DNA of 64,000 nt from Sphingomonas sp. RIT328 (GTDB taxonomy: Bacteria > Pseudomonadota > Alphaproteobacteria > Sphingomonadales > Sphingomonadaceae): the NCBI RefSeq assembly GCF_000632225.1, contig NZ_JFYV01000023.1, positions 62,001-126,000 of the forward strand, read 5' to 3'. The position numbers and the translations under genes were made by a program. The notes below the pieces were generated by a model that saw only the letters and a program-made list of their open reading frames with translations, was not told where the DNA came from and ran no database searches. How positions within the stretch are numbered: position 1 is the first letter of the stretch; the number at the start of each line of letters is the position of its first letter. Below are positions 8,180 to 17,215 of this stretch, one piece after another.

Positions 8180-11014
8180 TCAGAACCGCGCGCGGATCGT
8201 CGCGCCATAGGTGCGCGGCTCGGCGAGATATTGCGAGAAGAGCTGGCGGCCGCCGGGATATTGCGGATCCTGGAATGCCGCGTTGGCGGCGCCCTCCTGG
8301 AACGGCGAGTTGAAGGCGACCTGCGCATAGGTGACGTTGGTCAGATTCTGCCCCCAGAATTCGAGGCTGATCCGCTCGTCGGGCAGGCGCAGGCCGATGC
8401 GCGCGTTGACGATCGCATAGCCGTCCTGCGCCTTTTGCGGAAACAGGTCGGAGCCGGTGTTATAGTCGCCGGTCATGCGCGTATCGACGTAGAAGAGCGC
8501 CGAATAGCCGCCGCCGAGCTGCGGCGTCCACGACGCCGACGAGGTCGCGACGATGTCCGCCGAGTTGGACACCGTCCGCCCTGGCAGCAGCCGCAGCGCC
8601 TGATCGAGCGGCGCCCCCGCCGCGGAGCCGACGAGCTGGTCGCGATATTTGGTGTCGGTGACGGTCAGGCCGAGGCTGACGCGCACGTCGCGTGCCGGCA
8701 CCAGCGCCGCCTCCAGCTCAACGCCCTTGGCGCGGACGCCATAGCCGACATCGCCCGACGGGCAGACGCCGGTGGTCGTTGCGGCGGCATTGTAATTGCT
8801 CGCGGCGGTGAACTTGCTCTGATCGCGATCGCCGCCGTTGAGGCTCGACGAACAGCCGTTGATGTTCTGCACCAGGAAGACGGTACCGTTGAAGGTGTTG
8901 AGCTGGAAGTTGCTGAAGTCCTGGATGAACGCCGCCGCCGACAGCGTGAACGGCCCGGTGCCGTATTTGGCGCCGACCTCGAAGGCATTGACCGTCTCGG
9001 GCGCGAATTGCAGCGAATTGGCGAGCGCCTGCGCGCCGCCGAGCTGCGCGAAGCTGAAGACCGGCTGTTTGAGCGCCGACCGGTCGAGGTTGAAGCCGCC
9101 CGCCTTATAGCCGCGCGAATAGCTGCCGTAGAGCAGCAGATGGTCGATCGGCTTCCACGACAGGATCGCCGTGCCGGTGACGCGATCCTCCTTGCGGCGG
9201 CTGTTGATCGACACGCCGTTGAGCTCGGCGGTGTTGTTGCCCTGGCAGGACAGGCCGATGATCCCCGCCGCGGTGGCCGCGAGCCCGGCATTGGCGAGGA
9301 AGGGCGCGAGCGCACGCTGGTTGGTGACGCAGCCGACATTGTCGTTGGTGAAGGTCGCGTCGAAGCGCTTGCGTTCGTTGGTGTAGCGCGCGCCCAGCGT
9401 CAGATCGACCGTGCTGGTGACGTGGAAGATATTGTGCGTGAAGATCGCCCAGTTGCGGCTGTTCTGATTGTAGACGTCGCGGGTTGAGCCCTTGTCGTTG
9501 ATCGCATCGAGCGTATCGATCGCGCCGACGATCGTCGCCCCCGCCGCCCCGAAGGGCGAGGCGACGCCGGGTACCCGGCCGGCGAGTACCGCGCGGCCGG
9601 TGTTGCTGAGGCAGCCGGTGTTGCCCGGCGCGTAAAAGGGCGCGAGCGCGCTGCCCGAGACGAGCCGGCAGGTCGCGAATCGGCCATATTGCGTGCCGAA
9701 GCGCAGGTTATCGAGCACGCGCAGGTCTTCGTTGGCGAAGAAGCCGCCGACCAGCCAGTCGAGCTTGTCCGCGAACAGCGAGCCGTTGAGGCGCAGCTCC
9801 TGCGTGAAGGTGCGGAAGCGCCGGGCCGAATTGCCGTCGGCGGCGCGATAGAGGATGTCGACGCGGCTATAGTCGGTGTCCGATCCCTGGTCCGAATCAT
9901 AGTCACGATAGGCGGTGATCGAGGTCAGCTTGGTGCGTCCGAAGGTCCAGTCGAGCTGGCCCGACACGCCCCAGTCCCTGGTGATGCCGGCGAAGCTGCG
10001 ACCCGGGCTGGTCGACACGTCGCGGCTGTAGCCCGGGTTGGTGACGAGGTTGAGCGGCTGGCCGAGATCGCGGATGACGTTGACAATATTGTTGCCGTTG
10101 CCGCCCGCCGCGAGGCCGGCGTTGACCGAGGCGACGGGGTTGTTGAGGTTGCCGACCGCCTCGTTGACCGACCGGTCGACATAGGTCGCCGCGCAGCATT
10201 TCTCGTCGCGATGCGTGTAATCGCCGATCAGGCGGAAGCGGATCGCGTCGGTCGGCTCGAACAGCAACTGGCCGCGGACGAAATAGCGGTTGCGATCGTT
10301 GACGTCGGTGTTGTTCGTATAGTCGCGGTAGAAGCCGTCGCGCTTGACGTAGACGCCGTCGACACGCGCGGCGATCGTCTGGCTGAGCGGCACGTTGAGA
10401 TTGCCGGCGAAGCGGTAGAAATTGTAATTGCCGTAGGTCGCCTCACCGCCGCCGCTGACCCCCTGGAACGACGGCGCCTTGCTGATGATGCTGATCACGC
10501 CCGCCGAGGCGTTGCGGCCGCCGAGCGTGCCCTGCGGACCGCGCAGCACCTCGACCCGGTCGATCTCGCCGAGTTCGGTGAGGCCGATACCCGAGCGCGA
10601 CCGATAGACGCCGTCGATGAACACCGCGACCGAGCTTTCGAGGCCGGGATTGTCCCCGACCGTGCCGATGCCGCGGATGCGCGCCGAGCCGTTCGATTCG
10701 GAGCCGGTCGACGAGACGAGCAGCGACGGCGCGAGCTGGTTGAGCTGGCGGATGTCGCTCGCGCCGGAGTTCTGCAGCGTTTCGGCGGTGATCGCCGACA
10801 CCGCGACCGGCACGTCGGCGAGCGCCTGGACGCGGCCCTGGGCGGTGACGACGATGTCGGCGGCGGGCGCCTCGTCCTGCGTCACCGATGCCGCGGCGTT
10901 CGTCGAGGTCGTCTGCGTCGCCGGGCTCGACGGTTCGGGCGAGTTGTTTTGCGCGGCGGCCGGCGAAGCGAGCGCGATCGTGGCGGCCGACAGCAGATAC
11001 GCAGTAAGGCGCAT
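8180..11014 (-). CDS. TonB-dependent outer-membrane receptor
   Basis: Energy-coupled outer-membrane pore for an unknown ligand. The 944-residue protein has a signal peptide (MRLTAYLLSAATIALASPAAAQ), an Asn/Thr/Ser-rich spacer, then the TonB box region DIVVTAQGRV. The plug domain (near residues 60-170) contains RIRGIGTVG and the conserved VEVLRGPQGTLGGRNA. A long beta-barrel ends in ATIRARF, the expected terminal aromatic residue. The start at 11014 is preferred because an AGGGAGAGG ribosome site lies 6 bases upstream. The ATG at 11020 abuts that site and is less likely. The plug resembles FyuA/CirA-like sphingomonad receptors, and no adjacent hydrolase indicates a substrate. An inverted repeat lies in its promoter region. 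Confidence 0.92.
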   Translation of the reverse strand: MRLTAYLLSAATIALASPAAAQNNSPEPSSPATQTTSTNAAASVTQDEAPAADIVVTAQGRVQALADVPVAVSAITAETLQNSGASDIRQLNQLAPSLLVSSTGSESNGSARIRGIGTVGDNPGLESSVAVFIDGVYRSRSGIGLTELGEIDRVEVLRGPQGTLGGRNASAGVISIISKAPSFQGVSGGGEATYGNYNFYRFAGNLNVPLSQTIAARVDGVYVKRDGFYRDYTNNTDVNDRNRYFVRGQLLFEPTDAIRFRLIGDYTHRDEKCCAATYVDRSVNEAVGNLNNPVASVNAGLAAGGNGNNIVNVIRDLGQPLNLVTNPGYSRDVSTSPGRSFAGITRDWGVSGQLDWTFGRTKLTSITAYRDYDSDQGSDTDYSRVDILYRAADGNSARRFRTFTQELRLNGSLFADKLDWLVGGFFANEDLRVLDNLRFGTQYGRFATCRLVSGSALAPFYAPGNTGCLSNTGRAVLAGRVPGVASPFGAAGATIVGAIDTLDAINDKGSTRDVYNQNSRNWAIFTHNIFHVTSTVDLTLGARYTNERKRFDATFTNDNVGCVTNQRALAPFLANAGLAATAAGIIGLSCQGNNTAELNGVSINSRRKEDRVTGTAILSWKPIDHLLLYGSYSRGYKAGGFNLDRSALKQPVFSFAQLGGAQALANSLQFAPETVNAFEVGAKYGTGPFTLSAAAFIQDFSNFQLNTFNGTVFLVQNINGCSSSLNGGDRDQSKFTAASNYNAAATTTGVCPSGDVGYGVRAKGVELEAALVPARDVRVSLGLTVTDTKYRDQLVGSAAGAPLDQALRLLPGRTVSNSADIVATSSASWTPQLGGGYSALFYVDTRMTGDYNTGSDLFPQKAQDGYAIVNARIGLRLPDERISLEFWGQNLTNVTYAQVAFNSPFQEGAANAAFQDPQYPGGRQLFSQYLAEPRTYGATIRARF

Positions 11015-11088
11015 GGTCATCCTCTCCCTGTACCGATCTCGTTTTCGAATATCGGGTTTCTTCGGAAGCTAGGATCGCCCAGGCGTGA

Positions 11089-11110
11089 ACGTCTACAATT
11101 TTATAGACGT
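11089..11110. promoter_or_regulatory. Inverted repeat in the TonB receptor promoter region
   Basis: ACGTCTA (11089-11095) and TAGACGT (11104-11110) form a perfect 7-bp inverted repeat with an AT-rich 8-base centre. It lies about 75-95 bases upstream of the receptor start on the minus strand. The AT-rich centre could hold a -10 element, so this is a candidate operator. No regulator gene is adjacent. Confidence 0.45.
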
Positions 11111-11115
11111 CGCCA

Positions 11116-11184
11116 GCATTTTCGAACCGAGTGTCGCTTATACGCAACACCGGGCCCGTCGCCGGACCCGGTGTTCGAAAATGC
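11116..11184. repeat. Nested inverted repeats downstream of infC
   Basis: GCATTTTCGAAC at 11116-11127 is repeated in exact inverse at 11173-11184. Inside this pair lies a 9-bp stem, AACACCGGG (11146-11154) against CCCGGTGTT (11167-11175). The structure is on the far side of infC and before the TonB receptor promoter, and may insulate the two transcripts. Confidence 0.55.
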
Positions 11185-11198
11185 ATGACGCTACGGCA

Positions 11199-11214
11199 GG
11201 CCGCAATTGCGGCC
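11199..11214. terminator. Palindromic hairpin just after the infC stop
   Basis: GGCCGCAATTGCGGCC is a perfect 16-bp palindrome five bases past the infC stop codon. As RNA it forms a six-pair GC stem with an AATT loop. No T-run follows directly, so termination strength is uncertain. Confidence 0.45.
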
Positions 11215-11219
11215 GGAAT

Positions 11220-11753
11220 TCACTTGGGCGCGAGCACCATCAGCATCTGCCGGCCTTCCATGCGCGGATAAGCCTCGACCTTGGCGACCTCGGCGACCTG
11301 TTCGGCGACGCGCTGGAGCACCGCCATGCCGAGCTGGCCGTGGCTGAGCTCGCGACCGCGGAAGCGCATCGTCACCTTGACCTTGTCGCCTTCCTCAATG
11401 AATTCGACGACCTTCTTCATCTTGGTGTCGTAATCGTGGTCGTCGATGTTCGGACGCATCTTGATCTCCTTGATCTCCTGCGTCTTCTGCGATTTGCGGG
11501 CGAGATTCGCCTTTTTCTGCGCCTCGTACTTGAACTTGCCGACGTCGAGGAACTTGGCGACGGGCGGATCGGCGTTGGGCGACACCTCGACCAGATCGAG
11601 GCCGAGTTCCTGCGCCTGCGCCATCGCCTCGCGCGTGTACATCACGCCAAGATTCTCGCCCTCATGGTCGATCACGCGGACCTTGGGGCTGACGATCCAC
11701 TCGTTGAAACGAGGGCCATTCATCGGCGGCGCCTGATTTGGTCGGCGCATCAT
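11220..11753 (-). CDS. infC: Translation initiation factor IF-3
   Basis: Binds the 30S subunit, prevents premature 50S joining and proofreads start-codon choice. Read from the ATG at 11753 it is 177 residues, with the usual IF-3 N domain (near 16-85, [14 protein letters not shown]), a Lys-rich linker, and a C domain (near 95-177, [15 protein letters not shown] ... [12 protein letters not shown]). That ATG has no ribosome site at a proper distance. AGGAG at 11774-11778 lies 8 bases before an in-frame ATA at 11763-11765, giving a four-residue longer protein. IF-3 genes are known to use rare AUN starts for self-regulation, so the ATA is probably the true start. It follows thrS on the same strand, the common thrS-infC order. 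Confidence 0.95.
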   Translation of the reverse strand: MMRRPNQAPPMNGPRFNEWIVSPKVRVIDHEGENLGVMYTREAMAQAQELGLDLVEVSPNADPPVAKFLDVGKFKYEAQKKANLARKSQKTQEIKEIKMRPNIDDHDYDTKMKKVVEFIEEGDKVKVTMRFRGRELSHGQLGMAVLQRVAEQVAEVAKVEAYPRMEGRQMLMVLAPK

Positions 11754-11762
11754 GGGAGGACG

Positions 11763-11778
11763 TATGGGTATAGCTCCT
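11763..11778 (-). promoter_or_regulatory. Ribosome binding site and probable AUA start codon of infC
   Basis: On the minus strand AGGAG (11778-11774) is followed by 8 bases and then ATA (11765-11763) in frame with infC. The first ATG lies 20 bases from the same site, too far for normal initiation. The next ATA upstream, at 11769-11771, is only 2 bases away, too close. Confidence 0.6.
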
Positions 11779-11830
11779 GTGGTGGTTTGGGTTAGATATA
11801 GGCTTTCCGGATCGCTTTCGGAAGATGTCT

Positions 11831-12031
11831 ATGCACGATGATGTACCGGTAACGGCCGAACGCCTTGGCCTGTGGACCTGGGACCCGGACACACCGTTCC
11901 CACTGACCGATGCCGAATGCGCACAACTCTGTCGTGGCCACCCGATCCGATGGCCCGGCACTGCGGAGGATGTCCTGCGATTACCGGGCCGATACGAACT
12001 ACTCGACGGCTGGCTGGTGACCCGGCGTTAG
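11831..12031 (+). CDS. Hypothetical 66-residue protein antisense to the thrS-infC gap
   Basis: A small protein with an acidic, Trp-rich character ([14 protein letters not shown] ... [14 protein letters not shown]) and two cysteines near its centre. The ATG at 11831 has GGAAG six bases upstream. An earlier in-frame ATG at 11825 sits directly against that site. It ends with a four-base overlap of the convergent thrS stop region. Its third-position GC is lower than in the flanking genes, which may mean recent acquisition or a chance frame. I recognise no family. Confidence 0.45.
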   Translation: MHDDVPVTAERLGLWTWDPDTPFPLTDAECAQLCRGHPIRWPGTAEDVLRLPGRYELLDGWLVTRR

Positions 12032-14019
12032 CGCAGATCGGGCGGGGTCGCCTCCTCGCGCAGCATAGCGACCGCTTCCTCCACAGTCACGATCTGCTGC
12101 GCCTGGCTGCCGAGCCGGCGGACGGCGAGCTTGCCTTCCTCCGCCTCGCGCTTGCCGACGACGAGCAGCACCGGCACCTTGGCGACCGAATGTTCGCGCA
12201 CCTTGTAGTTGATCTTCTCGTTGCGCAGATCGGTCTCGACGCGAAGCCCCGCCTTGCGCAGCGTTGCCGCGACCTCCTCGGCATAGCCATCCGCCTCGGA
12301 GACGATCGTCGCGACCACCGCCTGCACCGGCGACAGCCACAGCGGGAAGCGGCCGGCATGATGTTCGATCAGAATGCCGATGAAGCGTTCGAACGTGCCG
12401 AGGATCGCGCGGTGAAGCATGATCGGGCGATGGCGATTGCCGTCCTCGCCGACGTAGCTCGCGTCGAGTCGCTCGGGCAGCACCGTGTCGGTCTGGATGG
12501 TGCCGACCTGCCAGGTCCGGCCGATCGCATCGGTCAGGTGGAATTCGAGCTTGGGCGCATAGAAGGCGCCCTCGCCCGGCAGCTCTTCCCAGCCATAGTC
12601 GGCGGTGTCGCGGCCAGTCGCGGCGACCGCGTCGCGCAGCGACTGTTCGGACCAGTCCCACATCGCTTCCGAGCCGAACCGCTTCTCCGGGCGCAGCGCG
12701 AGCTTGATCGCATAGCGCTCGAAGCCGAGGTGCTTGTAGACCGAGTCGAGCAGCTCGCAGAATTTGCGCACCTCATCGACCAGCTGATCCTCGCGGACGA
12801 AGATATGCGCGTCGTCCTGGGTGAACTGGCGCACGCGCATGATGCCGTGCAGCGCGCCATGCGCCTCGTTGCGGTGGCAGCAGCCGAATTCGGCCATGCG
12901 GATCGGCAGGTCGCGATAGCTCTTGATCCCCTGTTTGAAGATCAGCACGTGCGCCGGGCAGTTCATCGGCTTGAGCGCCATCAGATCGCCCTCGCCCGAC
13001 AGCACCGCCCCCTCGTCGGCGGTGTTCGGCACCTCGTCGGGGACGACGAACATGTTCTCGCGATATTTGCCCCAGTGGCCGGACTGTTCCCATTGCTTGG
13101 CGTCCATCAGCTGCGGCGTCTTCACCTCGGCATAATCGGCGGCGTCGAGGCGGCGGCGCATATAGGCTTCGAGCTGGCGCCACAGGATGAAGCCCTTGGG
13201 ATGCCAGAACACCGACCCCTGCGCCTCGGGCTGGAGATGGAACAGGTCCATCTCCTGCCCGATCTTGCGGTGATCGCGCTTCGCCGCCTCCTCCAGCATG
13301 AAGAGATGCTGGTCGAGCTGCTTCTTGTTGAGCCAGCCGGTGCCGTAGATGCGGCTGAGCATCGCGTTCTTCTGGTCGCCGCGCCAATAGGCACCCGACA
13401 CGCGCGTCAGCTTGAAGGCGTTGGGATCGAGCTTGCCGGTCGAAACCATGTGCGGGCCGCGGCACATGTCGAGCCATTCGCCCTGGCGATAGATCGTCAG
13501 TTCCTCATTGTCGGGCAGTTCGGCGGCCCATTCGGCCTTGAAGGTCTCACCCTGTTTCGTCCAGGTCTCGATCAGCTGCTCGCGCGTCCACACCTCGCGG
13601 GTGAACGGCTCGTCGCGGGCGATGATGCGGCGCATCTCGGCCTCGATCGCGGGCAGGTCCTCGTCGGTGAAGGGGCGATCCTTCGGCGCGAAGTCGTAAT
13701 AGAAACCGTCGTCGGTCGCCGGACCGAAGGTGATCTGCGTGCCGGGGAAGAGGTGCTGCACCGCCTCCGCCATCACGTGCGCGAGATCGTGGCGGACGAG
13801 TTCGAGCGCATCGGCCTCGTCCTTCGCGGTGACCAGCGCGAGGTTGGTGTCGCCCTCGAACGGCCGGTTGAGATCGCGCACCTGCCCGTCGATCCGCGCG
13901 GCGATCGCCGCCTTGGCGAGGCCGGGGCCGATCGCGGCGGCGACGTCCGCGGGGGTAGTCCCGGGCGCAACCTCGCGGACGGAACCGTCGGGCAGCGTGA
14001 TACGGAACATGGCAGACAT
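12028..14019 (-). CDS. thrS: Threonyl-tRNA synthetase
   Basis: Charges tRNA-Thr in the cytoplasm. The 663-residue protein has the full family layout: an N-terminal TGS domain ([10 protein letters not shown] ...), the second editing domain with the [11 protein letters not shown] motif, the class II catalytic core with MNCPAHV and the [12 protein letters not shown] and [11 protein letters not shown] motifs, and a C-terminal anticodon-binding domain. A second ATG three codons in is also possible; GAAAG lies 8 bases before the first. It precedes infC on the same strand with a gap of about 260 bases. Confidence 0.97.
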   Translation of the reverse strand: MSAMFRITLPDGSVREVAPGTTPADVAAAIGPGLAKAAIAARIDGQVRDLNRPFEGDTNLALVTAKDEADALELVRHDLAHVMAEAVQHLFPGTQITFGPATDDGFYYDFAPKDRPFTDEDLPAIEAEMRRIIARDEPFTREVWTREQLIETWTKQGETFKAEWAAELPDNEELTIYRQGEWLDMCRGPHMVSTGKLDPNAFKLTRVSGAYWRGDQKNAMLSRIYGTGWLNKKQLDQHLFMLEEAAKRDHRKIGQEMDLFHLQPEAQGSVFWHPKGFILWRQLEAYMRRRLDAADYAEVKTPQLMDAKQWEQSGHWGKYRENMFVVPDEVPNTADEGAVLSGEGDLMALKPMNCPAHVLIFKQGIKSYRDLPIRMAEFGCCHRNEAHGALHGIMRVRQFTQDDAHIFVREDQLVDEVRKFCELLDSVYKHLGFERYAIKLALRPEKRFGSEAMWDWSEQSLRDAVAATGRDTADYGWEELPGEGAFYAPKLEFHLTDAIGRTWQVGTIQTDTVLPERLDASYVGEDGNRHRPIMLHRAILGTFERFIGILIEHHAGRFPLWLSPVQAVVATIVSEADGYAEEVAATLRKAGLRVETDLRNEKINYKVREHSVAKVPVLLVVGKREAEEGKLAVRRLGSQAQQIVTVEEAVAMLREEATPPDLR

Positions 14020-14090
14020 GATGAACTTTCAACTGGGGTGAGGCGCCCGCGAATAAAGCGCCGCGGGGTATATAGGCAAGCTCTGGTGCA

Positions 14091-14200
14091 AATCCTCCCC
14101 GCCACCCATCGGTGGCGGAGGGCCCCTCATCAGACGGCCCGCCTGTGGAAGCCCCCCGCCACCAGCTGCGCTGATCCCCCTCCCCGTGCCGGGGAGGATT
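14091..14200. repeat. Palindromic intergenic repeat, copy A
   Basis: A 110-base element bounded by exact inverted ends AATCCTCCCC and GGGGAGGATT. The inner arms (ending TCCCCGTGCCGGGGAGGA) are rich in GC hairpins. The right 45 or so bases closely match copy B at 26387-26509. It fills the space between the thrS promoter region and the stop codon of the LD-carboxypeptidase gene, whose stop uses the last base of the repeat. Confidence 0.75.
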
Positions 14201-15015
14201 CAGGCGATGCCGAACGGCACGACACGATTGGCTTGCGTGTGGCCGATCTCCGCCCGCCCGAGATAGGGCACGCCGAGGTCGCCGCACCAGCGGCGGATCA
14301 TGAATTCGAGGCTATCGCCCCATTCGGGCTCGTTGGGCTGCACCGCGGTCACCGCGCCCAGCCGGACGCCGGCGATGCCCTTGAGCTGCGTCGCATGCCC
14401 CATGTGGAACAGCAGCCGGTCGATGTTGTACATCGGCTCCGACACTTCCTCGATCAGCAGGACGTGGTCGGTGAGGTCGGGCAGATAGGGCGTGCCGATC
14501 AGCGCGCCGAGGATCGACAGGTTGAACGCCGCCGCCGGCCGGCCGTCGAGCCCCGGCTCCAGCCCCGCCCGGTCGCCGCGCGCCAGCCAGCCGAGCGAGC
14601 GGGCGATCGTCGCATCGCCGTCCTTGCGGCGGATGTCGCTCGCCATCGGGCCGTGCACCGGCCGGCCGATCCGCCGCGCATAGAGCGCGCCGAGCAGGAA
14701 GCCGATGTCCGAATAGCCGAGATAGCTCTTGTGCCGCGCCGCCGGGCCGAGCTGCGGCAGCACCAGCGGCAGGATGCGGTTCGAGCCATAGCCGCCGCGC
14801 AGGCACCAGATCGCGTCGAAGCCGGGATCGTTGGCGAATTCGAGGAAGGCGGAGGCCCGGCGCGCGTCGTCGCCGGCGAAATGGCCCGCCACCTCCCAGC
14901 ATTGCGGGTGGATGACGAGATCGACCTCGGGATAGGCGAGCGCGGCGAAGGCGATGAACGGCGCCTCGGCATCCTTGTTGCCGACGCTCGCCGGTGCCAC
15001 CACCCCAATTCGCAT
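14200..15015 (-). CDS. LD-carboxypeptidase (peptidase S66 family)
   Basis: Cytoplasmic enzyme expected to remove the terminal D-alanine from murein tetrapeptides during cell-wall recycling (LdcA role). The 271-residue protein begins MRIGVVAPASVG. It carries the S66 nucleophile region LGYSDIGFLL, the GGYGSNRILP loop, and the Glu and His of the Ser-Glu-His triad in LLIEEVSEP and RAEIGHTQ. The reading frame stays open far upstream in shadow sequence, but homology starts at this ATG. It is divergent from a MurC/Mpl-type ligase 66 bases away, which supports the recycling role. Length is slightly below the 300-residue family norm. Confidence 0.88.
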   Translation of the reverse strand: MRIGVVAPASVGNKDAEAPFIAFAALAYPEVDLVIHPQCWEVAGHFAGDDARRASAFLEFANDPGFDAIWCLRGGYGSNRILPLVLPQLGPAARHKSYLGYSDIGFLLGALYARRIGRPVHGPMASDIRRKDGDATIARSLGWLARGDRAGLEPGLDGRPAAAFNLSILGALIGTPYLPDLTDHVLLIEEVSEPMYNIDRLLFHMGHATQLKGIAGVRLGAVTAVQPNEPEWGDSLEFMIRRWCGDLGVPYLGRAEIGHTQANRVVPFGIA

Positions 15016-15081
15016 GCCGTCCGTCGCTCCGCCGCATCGCAGAGCCTTGCCCCTGCCAGACCGGGTCGATAGCGCAGCGTC

Positions 15082-16524
15082 ATGGCGCACGGCAATCTTT
15101 CCCCCTCCCCGCTCGGCGGCCCGGTGGCCGGCAAACGCTTCTTCCTCGTGGGGATCGGCGGATCGGGGATGATGCCGCTGGCGACGATCCTGGCGGGGCG
15201 CGGCGCGATCGTCGCCGGCTCCGATCGCGGGCTCGATCAAGGGCGTGTGCCCGCCAAGTTCGACGCATTGCGCGCGCGCGGCATCGCGCTCTTCCCGCAG
15301 GACGGCAGGGGTATCGTCGCGCCCGACCAGATCGTCGTCGCCTCCGCCGCGGTCGAGGAGACGGTCGCCGATATGGTCGCGGCAAGCCGGCTCGGCTGCG
15401 CGCGCGCGACCCGCGCCGAATTGCTCAGCACGCTGTTCAACCAGAGCGCGCTGCCGATCGGCGTCGCCGGTACCAGCGGCAAGTCGACCGTCACCGGCAT
15501 GATCGGCTGGATCCTGCATCAGGCGGGGCGCGACCCGACGGTGATGAACGGCGCGGTGATGAAGAATTTCGCCGCGCCCGACGCGCCCTTCGCCAGCGCG
15601 CTGGTCGGCGACGGCGACGCCTTCGTCAGCGAGGTCGACGAGAGCGACGGGTCGATCGCGCATTATGCGCCGCGCATCGCCGTGCTCAACAACGTCAGCC
15701 TCGACCATAAGGGGCTCGACGAGCTGCGCGGCCTGTTCGGCGCGTTCATCGCCAAGGCTGAGACGGCGATCGTCAACCTCGACAATGACGAGGCGGCGGC
15801 GCTCACCACGACGCTGCCGCCGGCGCAGGTGGCGACCTTCGGCATCGATCGCGACGCCGATTTCGCCGCGCACGCGCTGGTCGAGGCGCCGTTCGGCATC
15901 GGCTTCGATCTGATCGCGGCCGGCAATGCGCCGATAAAGGTGCGGTTGCGGGTGCCCGGCCGGCACAATGTCGCCAATGCGCTCGCCGCGATCGCCGCCG
16001 CGGTCGCCGCGGGCGTGCCGCTCGATCGCGCCGCCGTGGCGATCGGCGGCTTCACCGGGCTGCGCCGCCGCTTCGACCTGGTCGGCGAGGCGGCGGGAGT
16101 CGCGGTGATCGACGATTTCGGCCACAACCCGGACAAGATCGCCGCGACGCTCGACACGCTCCACGCCTTTCCCGGCCGACTGCTGCTGCTGTTCCAGCCG
16201 CACGGTTATGGCCCGCTCAAGGTGATGCGCCACGAACTGGCGGCGATGTTCGCCGAGCGGCTCGCGCCCGACGATCGGCTGGTGCTGCCCGATCCGGTCT
16301 ATCAGGGCGGCACCGTCGCGCGTGAGGTGACCAGCGCCGACCTCGTCGCCGACATCCGCGCTGGCGGACGCGATGCGGTACATATCGCCGATCGCGCCGC
16401 GGCGGCGGCGGCGCTCGTCGCGGCGGCGCGGCCCAGCGACCGGATCGTCGTGATGGGCGCGCGCGACGACACGCTGAGCCTGCTCGCCGCGGAGATGCTG
16501 GAGTCGCTGCGGCGACGCGGCTAG
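15082..16524 (+). CDS. Mur ligase of the MurC/Mpl family
   Basis: ATP-dependent ligase acting on UDP-MurNAc. The 480-residue protein has the N-terminal Rossmann-like GIGGSGM motif, the ATP loop GTSGKST at 130-136, the catalytic EVDESDGS segment, the [12 protein letters not shown] motif and the C-terminal DDFGHNP and QPHGYGP segments. Both MurC (adds L-Ala) and Mpl (adds recycled tripeptide) fit. A divergent LD-carboxypeptidase next door and the absence of division-cluster genes favour Mpl, the recycling enzyme. This is inference from context. Confidence 0.85.
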   Translation: MAHGNLSPSPLGGPVAGKRFFLVGIGGSGMMPLATILAGRGAIVAGSDRGLDQGRVPAKFDALRARGIALFPQDGRGIVAPDQIVVASAAVEETVADMVAASRLGCARATRAELLSTLFNQSALPIGVAGTSGKSTVTGMIGWILHQAGRDPTVMNGAVMKNFAAPDAPFASALVGDGDAFVSEVDESDGSIAHYAPRIAVLNNVSLDHKGLDELRGLFGAFIAKAETAIVNLDNDEAAALTTTLPPAQVATFGIDRDADFAAHALVEAPFGIGFDLIAAGNAPIKVRLRVPGRHNVANALAAIAAAVAAGVPLDRAAVAIGGFTGLRRRFDLVGEAAGVAVIDDFGHNPDKIAATLDTLHAFPGRLLLLFQPHGYGPLKVMRHELAAMFAERLAPDDRLVLPDPVYQGGTVAREVTSADLVADIRAGGRDAVHIADRAAAAAALVAAARPSDRIVVMGARDDTLSLLAAEMLESLRRRG

Positions 16525-16545
16525 AGTGATACGCAGGAGGTAGTC

Positions 16546-16782
16546 ATGAAGCTCTTCACCCAGCATCCGGCCTCGGTCGGCGAAAGCTATGGCGAGCATT
16601 TCGGCGTCGCGACGCGGTTCGGCCTGCGGATGATCGGCGGCGGCCTTGCCGCTTTGGTCCATGGCGTGCTGCCCTTCGCCTTCCAGACCACCGGCAGCCG
16701 CACCATCGCCGCGCTCCACGCCGAGATGGTCGCCAAGCGCGCCGACACGGCGCAGGTCAACACGGTGGAATTCGTGATCTGA
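16546..16782 (+). CDS. DUF6356 family small protein
   Basis: A 78-residue protein starting MKLFTQHPASVGESYGEH, with a hydrophobic centre (MIGGGLAALVHGVLPFAF) that may be a membrane segment. I recognise the pattern as DUF6356, a family of unknown function that I associate with sphingomonads. A clear GCAGGAGG ribosome site lies 6-7 bases before the ATG. It begins 21 bases after the Mur ligase and may share its transcript. Confidence 0.8.
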   Translation: MKLFTQHPASVGESYGEHFGVATRFGLRMIGGGLAALVHGVLPFAFQTTGSRTIAALHAEMVAKRADTAQVNTVEFVI

Positions 16783-16906
16783 ACAGGTGACGACCGGCCG
16801 GTGCATCGAGGGCGTTCCGGCATTCGTGGTTCGACGGGAGTAGAGGGGCGGCAGCGCGATAGGCGAGGATTGGCGGAAGACTCCGCCTTATTGCGCCCAG
16901 TACTCG

Positions 16907-16981
16907 CGCGAAGGCGGGAGCCCAGTTTCTTCTTTTGAGCAGCCGATGTTCTGCTTGGCCACTGGATTCCCGCCTTCGCGG
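16907..16981. repeat. REP-like inverted pair in a 430-base gene-free stretch
   Basis: CGCGAAGGCGGGAGCCCAGT at 16907-16926 is matched in inverse by ACTGGATTCCCGCCTTCGCG at 16961-16980 (18 of 20 positions pair). The second arm also folds on itself (CCCGC-CTTC-GCGGG). Such GCGAAGGCGGGA elements are common extragenic palindromes in sphingomonads and xanthomonads. The remainder of 16783-17215 holds no convincing gene; GC-rich frames there lack starts and family resemblance. Confidence 0.75.
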
Positions 16982-17215
16982 GAATGTTTGCGGCAAGGGG
17001 ACCGACCTCCGCCGCACCTCCAAACACCGCCGAGGCGATGAGGCGCGTGTAATGACAGGGTGACATCCGCCATCTGCTCCCCGCTGCCCCGCTCTCCTGC
17101 CGATAGGCGACCCTTGCGCTCGAAACCCGCGCTCGCGGCCCCGCCTTGCGATTAACCACGTTCCCCCGTTGACCTGCCCCTCCCGCTCCGCTCCACTCGC
17201 CGCGGGGGGACTATC

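Noticed and set aside
5344..8328. 994-codon minus-strand frame over glnD
   Set aside because: Shadow of glnD, no recognisable domains.
11872..15072. 1066-codon plus-strand frame over thrS and the LD-carboxypeptidase
   Set aside because: Spans two real genes and a repeat; no motifs; shadow frame.
15016..16806. Upstream extension of the LD-carboxypeptidase frame
   Set aside because: The frame stays open but the S66 homology starts at 15015 and the extension lies opposite the Mur ligase gene.
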